Positions 56,200-64,000 of a DNA stretch of 64,000 nt are shown here, in pieces. Position 1 is the stretch's first letter. Each line of letters starts with the position of its first letter. The stretch spans positions 33,050,765-33,114,764 of the forward strand of contig CM048840.1 in assembly GCA_026545765.1 (NCBI GenBank), in the 5' to 3' direction. Under the pieces are notes generated by a model that was not told where the DNA came from, did no database searches, and saw only the letters and a list, made by a program, of their open reading frames with translations. The position numbers and the translations under genes were made by a program. This DNA comes from Plantago major. Taxonomy: Eukaryota > Streptophyta > Magnoliopsida > Lamiales > Plantaginaceae.

Positions 56200-59100
56200 A
56201 TGAATTCCGACCGTTCATGGATGTACGATCGTACGGCGGTAAATGACAGAGTTTGTAGGAGTTTTGTAAAAAGGGGTTAACGGTTTCATCGCGTTTGCCA
56301 TGGGACGTCCGGCTTGTGCAAATGGGGGTTGATAAAGTGTCCTTGCACATTGGAAACCTACAGAAACAAGCAATTTATGACTCCTACAACGGTATTCGAG
56401 CACTTGAGACGTAATGGATTCAAGCCTGAGTATCATGTATGGATTCATCATGGTGAGGAAGCACGGTCCATGGCATACCTCCAATGGAGGGAGAGGCGGG
56501 GTTTGGGGCCGCCTATTGAGTAATTTTTTGGTTGTCGGAACATGTGCATGGTGTATTGGGAGGAGGATGTAGATCTGTTGGAATGCAAGTTCTGTGGTAG
56601 GGAGCGTCACAAGTGGTGAGGAGGGGGTTGCAAGAGAATGATGAGTTTTATCCGTTTTGTCTTTAGGCTTGTATAACTAGTAATCATTAGTTGATATATG
56701 AAACCAAACATTATGGTAAAATTGAAGCTAATGTAACTTATATTATGTAATGACGTAACAATTGATTGAAGCTAATATAACTTATATTATGTAGCAATTT
56801 ATTGAATTATTGTGAAATTGATTTATTATCGTAAATGATAGACCTCGATCTAATGAATTCAAATGTGTCAGGTTATTATTTAATTATTCAATGAATACCG
56901 ATCGTTCATGGATGTATTGTCGTACTCTAAATGGCAGAGTTCAATCGAGTTTTCTGAAAGGGGTTGAAGGTTTCATTGCATTTTCCATCTCAAATCCGGC
57001 TTGTGTAAAGGATGGGTTGATAAAGTGCCCTTGTACAATGAAAAGGTGAAGAAACAAGCAATACCTGACTCCTATAGCGGTAGTCCAGCACTTGAGGAAA
57101 AATGGATTCCTGCCTACGTATCAGGTATGGAATCATCATGGTGAGGAAGCAGCATCGTCCAATACATATGGCCAATATAGCATGGAAGGAAGAGAAAAAA
57201 TGAACAAGTCGGGGAACAAAGTACATCTGAAGGCGATGCTATTCGAGCTCGAGTCGAACAAATGGTGTATGATGCTGCAGGGGCAGATTTCATGGACACA
57301 AGTAACACTGAAACCGAGGGGGAGGTGGAGGAACCACCGAATCCCGAGGATCAGGTGTTCTTTGACTTGTTAGAATCATCAAGGAAGTCGGTTTATCCGG
57401 GGTGTAAGCTCACTGAGTTGTTTTTGTTGGCTCGGCTAATGAGTTGTAATTAAGGCTAATGGCCAGCAATCTGAAACGAGCTTCAATGAATGGGTTGACG
57501 TAATGTCGGCCCTTTGTCCTGAAGAAAACCTAGTTCCCACCAACTTTTACCAAGCAAAGAAAAAGATGCGGGGTTTGGGGTTGCCTGTGGTAACCATAGA
57601 TGGGAGGAGGATGCAGATCTAATACAATGCAAGTTCTGTGGTAAGGAACGGTACAAGCGTTTCAAGGAGGGGGCTTCAAGGAAACGACAGAAGAAAAATC
57701 TCCCAGATAAGAAAATGTGGTACTTCCCTCTAACACCTCGTTTGAAGAGATTGTATGCTTCAAGTGTTTCTGCCGATAAAATGCGGTGGCACAAGGAGCG
57801 AGTAATCTCGGATAATGCATAAGATGGTAGAATGGACCATCCAACAGACTCACCCGCATGGAAATCGTTTGACAAGACATATCCAGAGTTTGCATCCGAA
57901 TCTAGAAATGTACGATTGGGACTTTGTACGGATGGTTTTAACCTGTTTGGAAGTGACCGAAAATACTATTGTTGGCCAGTTATGCTCACACCGTACAACC
58001 TGCCCCCCGGTGAGTGCATGAAGGAGCCATTCATGTTTACGATCATGCGTTGGTGCTCATACGAAAGATCCTGGACTGACGTTGGATGTTTTCTTGCAAC
58101 CCCTAATCAAGGAGCTAATTGAGTTGTGGACGGATGGTATCCCTGCATATGATGTGTCGACCAAAAAGAACTTCACCTTGAGAGCAACCTTTTTTGGACC
58201 GTGAGTGACTTCCCTGCGTACTCCATGCTATCTGGAAGGAAAACCGCAGGGAAATATGCATGTCCACATTGCTTGGAGGATACTGATGCATTTAGACTGA
58301 AGGGTAGTGGAAAATTTTGTTGGTTTGATTGTCATCGTAGGTTGCTAGAAAGTGACCATTCGTTCAGGAAGAACAAGGATCAATTCTTGAAAAATAAAGT
58401 CGTAAAGAAAAAAGCCCCGAGACGACTTACTGGTGCACAAATTCTTGCGGAGATTTATAGGTTGGGTTTTATGAAGGTGACTGAACTTGGGTGGATGAAG
58501 CATAACGAGAAAATTGGTAAAAAAATGTGGTTGGAAGAAGAGAAGCATCTTCTGGGACTTGCCTTATTGGAGCAGTCTTCTTATCCGTCACAACTTAGAT
58601 TTCATGCACATTGAGAAGAACGTGTTCGAGAACTTATTCAATACACTTTGCAACATTGAGGTAAAAACAAAGGACCATGCGAAGTCTAGAGCCGAGTTGG
58701 ATACGTGGTGTAAAAGGCCTGAGTTGACAAAGAAGGATGAGAAAGGTAAGTGGCCGAAAGCGTGCTACACAATTGACAATGCATCTAGGTCAATTCTGTT
58801 TGATTCGGTGAGGGCATTGAGTTTCCCAGATAATTACGCCTCAAATTTAGAGAAGTGTGTGGATTTGAAGAAGACAAAGGTTTTTGGGATGAAGAGCCAC
58901 GACTGTCATGTGTACATGGAGAGGCTTATCCCAGTAGCATTTCGAGAGCTGCTACCTAAACATGTATGGACTGCTATCACCGAGTTGAGCTTATTTTTCA
59001 AAAATTTAGGCACAAGGGTGGTTCATGACAAAGTGTTGGAAAATCTTGAAAAGAACATACCATTGATTCTATGCAAGCTCGAGCGTATCTTTCCACAAAG

Positions 59101-60377
59101 CTGGTTTGATTCTATGGAGCACTTGCCGGTTCACCTTCCACATGTAGCGAGACTTGCTGGACCGGTTCAGTATCGATGGATGTATCCATTCGAGAGGTAC
59201 TTGGGGAAATTGAAGAAGTATGTCAACAACAAAGGTAAACTTGAAGGATCGATTGCCAATGCCTACATTCGAGAGGAAACTGCAACCTTCTGCTCTTATT
59301 ACTTTGATGAGCATGTCCCTACGAAGACATCAAGGCCGGCTCGAAACGCAGACACATTCGAAGTTCAAGCGGATGATGAGTTTTCCCTATTTGTCTTTAG
59401 GGTATCAGGGAGACCTCTTGGTGGAGCTAAGAAAGAATATCTTACGGGGAAGGAGTTGAAAGCAGCTCAATATTATGTCCTCACGAATTGTGCTGAGGTT
59501 GACAAGTATATGGTGCTATTTGTGAGGTGAGCAACACTTTCTTTAAATTTTAATATAGCTACGTAAGTCTCTACTTCAATTATAGACTTATCATCGAATC
59601 AATGTTTGCAGTGTTTTCAAAAAGCATTGTTTGGAAGAAAATCCTCAGATGACAGAGGATACACTAGAGGAACTACTTGACTCAAAAATGGAATCAGAAT
59701 TTCCAGATTGGTTCAAAGAGTATGTCCGGAATCCTATTAACAACGTCACATGCCTATACTTAAAGGCTCTCGCAGAGGGGCCATTCAAAAAGGTCTACAC
59801 ATTCCCAGGTTATATAGTCAATGGCATTAGGTTCCACACGATTGAATGTAACACGGCCATGGCGACAAGCAACTCCGGGGTGTGTCTTAAGGGTGCAGAT
59901 TATGGAGACGCTGCTTTGTTTGCTTTCCACGGGAAGCTAAAACGAATAGTGAGGATTGAATATCCCGGCTTGCCATTGAAACGAACCTTCTTGTTTGATG
60001 TTGAGTGGTATGATCCTAATCCAGGAGGTACGAGGAAGAACGAACAGTATGAAATGGTTGATGTAAACCAAAAGAAGGGGTACAAAACCAAGTATGAACC
60101 ATTTATTTTGGCGACTCAAGCACGACAAGTGGTGTTTCTTGAATATCCAAGCAAGAAACGCGATAAGGTGGAATGGTTAGCTACGATACCTATTCGTGCT
60201 CGCTCGAAAGTGGAGTACATTGAGAAAGACGACTCAATTACCAACTCGTACCAACAAGAGGATGTCGATAAACAAGCAGAAAATCCCATAGACACGGATG
60301 ATGAGTTGTTTGATCTGCACGAGGACCAATATGTAGACTTAGAGGACGGCGATAACGGTATATTATGTGTATTATAA
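56200..60377 (+). pseudogene. TNP2-like CACTA transposase of E3 (degenerate)
   Basis: Reading begins MNSDRSWMYDR at 56200, the transposase-associated domain. Its first copy is broken by a frameshift near 56270 and a stop near 56330. A second copy of the same domain starts at 56890 (MNTDRSWMYCR) with a TGA at about 57047. The linker (57262-57452) reads EEPPNPEDQVFFDLLESS. Then come a cysteine-pair region near 57630 (CKFCGKERYK), the Transposase_21 part from about 57830 (SRNVRLGLCTDGFN, YNLPPGECMKEPF), and 58201-58614 (DFPAYSMLSG, CPHCLEDT). The frame then changes to 58514-59526 (RHNLDFMHIEKNVFENL; MKSHDCHVYMERLIPVAFREL), the DUF4218 region. An intron at 59527-59611 (GTGAGC...TTGCAG) leads to DUF4216 (59612-60377). 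Read in full it would cut and join the element ends. Confidence 0.9.
56885..57680 (+). repeat. Second copy of the TNP2-like 5' exon (tandem duplication)
   Basis: The block 56196-56640 is matched by pieces of 56885-57680: ATGAAT.CCGA.CGTTCATGGATGTA at both starts (a 20-base core is CGTTCATGGATGTA), CCTTGCAC/CCTTGTAC at one point, and GATGCAGATCT/GATGTAGATCT with GCAAGTTCTGTGGTA at both ends. The first copy lacks the acidic linker. Confidence 0.85.
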
Positions 60378-60507
60378 CTAGTTAGTAGTTGATAACACTT
60401 GAGTATTTATGTTCTGCATGAAAAATGGTTACATGTGTTATTATAATTTGTTTTGTATTATAACTCGTACTAACACATTTTATTGTATTTGTTACATGTT
60501 TTTGCAG

Positions 60508-62436
60508 ATGCCGCGACAGAGACCACGCACCTATCGCCCCCCCCCCCCCCACACACACACAGCCAACGCATGATAGTCCGGGGGAGGGGACATGGTCAGG
60601 GGGGGGGGGGTGAGGGCTCTGTAGTCGAGCAAGAAGTCATGATTCTGAGACCCCACCACAGTGATAGCGAGGGCTCTACCAGTCAGCTCGGGCATAGACA
60701 GGAGGAGGAGGACGATTGTCCCTACCTCGAGTGGGATGCACAAAATCCCAACGTTACGTGGGACAGGTTGCCGGTGATTTTTCCTTTGGGTCCTGCCAAG
60801 TAAGTATTATACATTCTTCTTAAATATGTAAAACATAACTTATGATAGTTGACAAGTATAAATTGTTGTACTAAAGTAATTAATATTTATTTCTTGTATC
60901 TTATACATTGACAGTTTATGGCCTCGGGAGGTCCATAATAAACTCGGTGACATCATTCGGAGCAGGAGAGAGCCACCGGGGAAGGGTGGTGAGTGTTGGT
61001 CTCACATTTCGGACCGCATGAGGGCCGAGTACTTTGATGAGCTGCGGGTAAGTTAAAATATGACATTTCTTTATTTGTTATTATAATCGTTGTTTTAATA
61101 TGAGTGGTATGTTAGCCACTGTATGTGAGTGGTATGTTAGCCACTTTATTTGTGTGATATGTTAGTCATCATTGTGTTAGTAAAATTTAGGACAATGTGA
61201 GTGGTATGTTAGCCACTATATGTGAGTGGTATGTTAACCACTTTGTTTGGGTGATATGTTAGTCACCATTTATGTTATGTTGTTGTATCTTATTAAATTG
61301 ATGTAACATGGTGACGTTATATATATTGACTTTGGATGTTGTATGAAATTGGGAAGTAAATAAAGTATTCTATCTACAAGCTACAAGTGTGGAAGATTCT
61401 ATATAACAAAATCAATGCTGAGATGAAATGCATTCATGGAAATCAACCGAAAATGAAGTAAATAGAGATTATTTCATTCCCAACAGATTGATCCCCCAGA
61501 TATGGCGTGTTTACGAGACCGTGGGGTCTAAATTATACAGGGATATGGTCCATACTTGGAAATGCATTCGGGATCAGAAAGGCCCAACGCCTCCACAGGT
61601 TGATGCAGAGGAGTGGGCCCTTTGGGATGCCTACTGGGCTCGAACTGATGCCGAGAATAATGCCTACATCAACAAACATAACCGGGCGTCTTAGTCTGAG
61701 ACAGCAGGAAAGGCCGTTCACCACCTTGGGAGGCGATCTACTGTCACTGATTATTATAAATCAGTAAGTATATATGTGTTTTTTTTCAATCTAGCATTAC
61801 GTGTATGTATTGTGTCTCTGCTCTATTACTTGTGTGATGATAAATGGTTGACTATATATGTTGTTCAGATGTCTAAGGGGGAGGTGAAATTCAAGTATGA
61901 CATCTTCAAAAAGGCCAAGCTAAAGGACGCGATGTGGACTGACTCCAGGGCCGAGTCTATTGCGGTATGTTTATGTTGGTTAAAGTTCATATTTGTACAC
62001 TACTACAAGTTATTTTTGAAAAACAGTAACTCATCATGAGATCCGCTATTTACGATTTCAGGCTGAGGTTGATGCTCAGGTAGTGAGGCAGGAGGAAGAG
62101 ACGGGTGAGGTGCTGTCAACTGAACAAGTTGACAAAATCTTCTTAGAGGTGAACAAACCGGACAGCAAAGGACGAATATATGGACTCGGGAGCCTCGGTT
62201 TGAGCTGGGCTAGTCGTAACTACTACTCATCATCATCCCAGCAGTCTAGACATCAGGTTTTCACACAGGCCCAGGTCTCGGAGATGGTGCAGTCACAGGT
62301 TTTAGAACATATTGCACGGCTAACAGAAGAGATGGAGCTGCGCGACAGAAAACGAAGGGAGGAGAACGAGCGTCTTGATTCTGAATGGAGGCTTTCATGT
62401 CGATCGGCCAAAGACACACCCCCGTCTGGTAGCTAG
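60508..62436 (+). pseudogene. TNP1/Transposase_24-like CACTA gene of E3 (five exons)
   Basis: Exon 1 starts at the ATG 60508, after TTTGCAG, with MPRQRPRTYR as in E2. It ends at 60799 before GTAAGT. It is frameshifted by a C run near 60537-60550 and a G run near 60600-60610. Exon 2 (60915-61047) encodes LWPREVHNKLGDIIRSRRE and DRMRAEYFDELR. Exon 3 (about 61463-61763) encodes YFIPNRL in one frame, then WRVYETVGSKLYRDMVHTWK and EEWALWDAYW, with a TAG at 61692-61694. Exon 4 (61869-61964) encodes KFKYDIFKKAKLKDAMWTD. Exon 5 (62062-62436) encodes EVNKPDSKGRIYGLGSLGLS and a charged coiled-coil end. The set matches the plant Ptta/En/Spm (Transposase_24) family, whose members bind the subterminal repeats. 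Splice signals are good at nearly every junction. The indels in exon 1 and the stop in exon 3 make it non-functional. Confidence 0.88.
61105..61275. repeat. Intronic GTGAGTGGTATGTTAGCC repeat in E3
   Basis: Six to seven copies of GTGAGTGGTATGTTAGCCAC or of GTGATATGTTAGTCAC lie in intron 2 of the TNP1-like gene. They are the reverse complement of the core in intron 2 of E2 (strand-corrected they match), but only about 170 bp in total versus about 470 bp in E2. Confidence 0.9.
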
Positions 62437-62664
62437 TTATGTTTATCGTTACTTTAGACTATGTACGTTCGGATATATTATATTTAGACTTGTTCGGATA
62501 ATTAAGACTTATTTGGATCTTCGGTTTGTTAACTTATGAATGATTTATCATTTATTGAAACATTTTCCGTATTCTTGATTTATTATTGAGCATTATATTG
62601 ATTAAATAGATGAAATACGAAAAACAGGGATTAATATAATAAAAAAAAAATTTAAAAATATTTT

Positions 62665-63080
62665 GTGACGGAATTAGTGATGGAATTTGAGATTCCGTCA
62701 CTGATTCACACCAATAATGTAGCGACGGATAATTTATCCGTCGCTACATTTAGTGTGACGGAATTTCAAATTCCGTCACTAATTCCAATAATAAATGTAG
62801 CGACGGATAGATTCTATCCGTCGCTAGATTCTATCCGTCGCTACATGTAGCAATGGATAGATTCTATCCGTCGTCCACTTTAGCGACGGATAGAATCTAT
62901 CCTTCGCCAATAGTCGAATTTAAAAAAAAAAAAAAGTCAAATTAGATAATCCGTCGCAAATTGGGCGACGGATTATCTATCCGTCGCTACAGCTCCAGCG
63001 GGGCGACGAAATTATTATCCGTTGCCCCATCCGTCGCTAGAGCTGGGGCGACGGATCGCTAGTCTGTAGCGACGGATAGA
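62665..63080. repeat. Subterminal inverted array of CACTA element E3, right
   Basis: AGCGACGGAT, ATCCGTCGCT and the variant GTGACGGAATT/AATTCCGTCAC repeat in both orientations. The variant is a second word with the same core CGACGG or GACGGA that is less common in the left array. Confidence 0.9.
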
Positions 63081-63100
63081 CCAGTTTTTTTGTAGTGATG

Positions 63101-63335
63101 TAATCTTGGAAGGAGACTGCAAGGTTCTTGTTGAAACCATCAATAGTCTGGTTTCCTTGTTCTGTAGCAGCTATAGTGTTTGGCCATATTGTCCAAGCAC
63201 GACCTTCTCTCTTTGATCCCTTTCTGTACGTGTATGCTAATCAATCAGTAGCTAATAGCTGTTGTTTACAAGGTAGCATATGTATAACTTTATTGTCATG
63301 TAGACGGTTTCTGTTTGCTTCGATTTTCAGATGTA
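63101..63335 (+). pseudogene. RNase H-like (RVT_3) fragment
   Basis: Just right of the CACTA TSD the plus strand reads VILEGDCKVLVETINS, the strand-helix pattern with the conserved Asp of the plant RVT_3/RNase H-like domain used in LINE- and copia-derived genes. After a frame change it reads DPFLYVYANQSVANS, which resembles the FV.R..N..A end of the same domain. It is short, without a start and with a frameshift. It may be the end of a gene or element interrupted by the E3 insertion. The left flank of E3 did not show a matching beginning. Confidence 0.35.
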
Positions 63336-63524
63336 TGGCCTTGTTATAGGTTTTTTTTTTTTAATTAGCAGATTGATCTGCTGTAGCAATCACATAAACA
63401 GGCAATTGCCCTGGAATCTGTCATAGAACTAATACTCCTTCAGGAATCTGTCATTCCACATACCAGATACACCATTTCCTTTTATTACATGGTACTAATC
63501 AATTATTCAATTAAAATTAATGCC

Positions 63525-64000
63525 TTAGGCTTTGTTAAAATTGAAATATACTGTATAGGATTCATCCTTAAAGCTAAGCAAAGGAGACAAAAGGAAGTTC
63601 CTTTGCATCCCTTTTGCCACAAAGCTTATTGGATGGTATTCACTGAATCCTTTTCTCAAAGTAAAACTCACAGCCGGTTCAAATCCTGCCTCAGACGATT
63701 TACACACAAGTTTGATACCTTTTCCAGCTTTATACCCCACTCCACTGTATGCATAGCAATCTTTGTTCTCCGCAGATTCCAACGAAACTGATCCATGCTT
63801 TTCATCCAATCCATTTACTAGCCGGAAAACCGAACCAACAGTTTTCGATGAATCTGCTAACCCAAGGTTCTCGTTTTCTCCATTATGTACAATGAGCTTT
63901 CCTGGATAGTCGAATGGTTCTAACATGACTAGTTCACCGATGGCATCTGAAGGGTCAGACATTTTTCTGGGCGTTGGGTTTTTTAGAATGAGACGGAAGG
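63525..64000 (-). CDS. GH127/DUF1680-like protein, C-terminal part with AbfB-like domain (partial)
   Basis: The minus frame ends with a stop at 63525 and is still open at the window edge, so only the last 158 or so residues are seen. It reads FRLILKN near the edge, then MLEPFDYPGKLIVHNGENENL, SVFRLVNGLDEKHGSVSLES and a cysteine pair with YAYSGVGYKAGKGIKLVC, then SYTVYFNFNKA. This fits the C-terminal beta-trefoil, AbfB-like domain that follows the GH127 (DUF1680, putative beta-L-arabinofuranosidase) barrel in plant proteins. Such proteins act on arabinofuranose-bearing glycans and are probably secreted or in the cell wall, though the start with any signal peptide lies outside. An ATG at 63962 exists, but the reading is open through it, so I do not take it as the start. 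No damage is seen in this part. Confidence 0.8.
   Translation of the reverse strand, partial: FRLILKNPTPRKMSDPSDAIGELVMLEPFDYPGKLIVHNGENENLGLADSSKTVGSVFRLVNGLDEKHGSVSLESAENKDCYAYSGVGYKAGKGIKLVCKSSEAGFEPAVSFTLRKGFSEYHPISFVAKGMQRNFLLSPLLSFKDESYTVYFNFNKA

Larger units (their letters stand above)
54959..63097 (+). mobile_element. CACTA (En/Spm) element E3, longest copy, coding but broken
   Basis: CACTACAAAAAAACTGG at 54959 and CCAGTTTTTTTGTAGTG ending at 63097 are perfect inverted ends, flanked by the TSD ATG (54956-54958 and 63098-63100). Subterminal arrays lie at about 54985-55285 and 62665-63080. Plus-strand genes: a TNP2-like transposase (56200-60377) and a TNP1-like gene (60508-62436). With 8139 bp it is close to the size of autonomous En/Spm elements, but stops and frameshifts in both genes mean it is not autonomous now. 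Confidence 0.96.

Overview
This window looks like nuclear DNA from a dicot flowering plant. It is AT-rich, its few genes carry GT-AG introns, and it is dominated by plant transposon lineages. I cannot name the species. Only two cellular genes are well supported. One is an intact two-exon leucine-rich-repeat gene of the DRT100 type at 31310-32735 (+). The other is the C-terminal end of a GH127/DUF1680-like gene with an AbfB-type domain, running off the right edge at 63525-64000 (-). Nearly everything else is mobile DNA or its debris, and most boundaries below were set by matching terminal repeats and target-site duplications (TSDs) by eye.

Left third (1-24.4 kb): a series of small elements. 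Four Mutator-type (MULE) elements or MITEs lie here (1259-2419, 3051-3867, about 4049-6745, 15104-16146). The third carries a broken MURA-like N-terminal gene followed by a GAAACTAG minisatellite with 42-bp and 93-bp periods. There is also a short non-coding CACTA element (8077-9343), a truncated pogo/Tigger element (9748-10718), a solo LTR (11948-13935), a Harbinger-like element carrying an ORF2 remnant with a second solo LTR nested inside it, a Stowaway, an unclassified foldback MITE, and a Tourist/Harbinger element (23123-24329).

Middle (24.4-34 kb): a 4.7-kb CACTA element (24400-29134) carries minus-strand remnants of both classic En/Spm-type genes. It is followed by intergenic DNA, the DRT100-like gene and another Stowaway.

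Right half (34-64 kb): a 13.5-kb Ty3/gypsy element of the Tat type (34050-47596) has about 1-kb LTRs and a CATGA TSD. It keeps recognisable gag, protease, RT, RNase H, a second RNase H and integrase, all broken by stops and frameshifts, plus a multi-exon antisense gene and tandem repeats upstream of the 3' LTR. Next come a second copy of the MULE family seen at 3051, a third solo LTR related to the one at 11948, a 145-bp hairpin MITE, and an 8.1-kb CACTA element (54959-63097). That CACTA element is the longer relative of the 24400 element and holds remnants of the TNP2-like and TNP1-like genes.

The CACTA elements share subterminal AGCGACGGAT/ATCCGTCGCT arrays, so one transposase pair could have moved all three, but neither coding copy here is intact. 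I did not find a convincing new cellular system. The most unusual items are the in-frame minisatellite in the MULE, the palindromic tandem repeat kept in the same intron of two CACTA copies, and the antisense gene in the Tat element.
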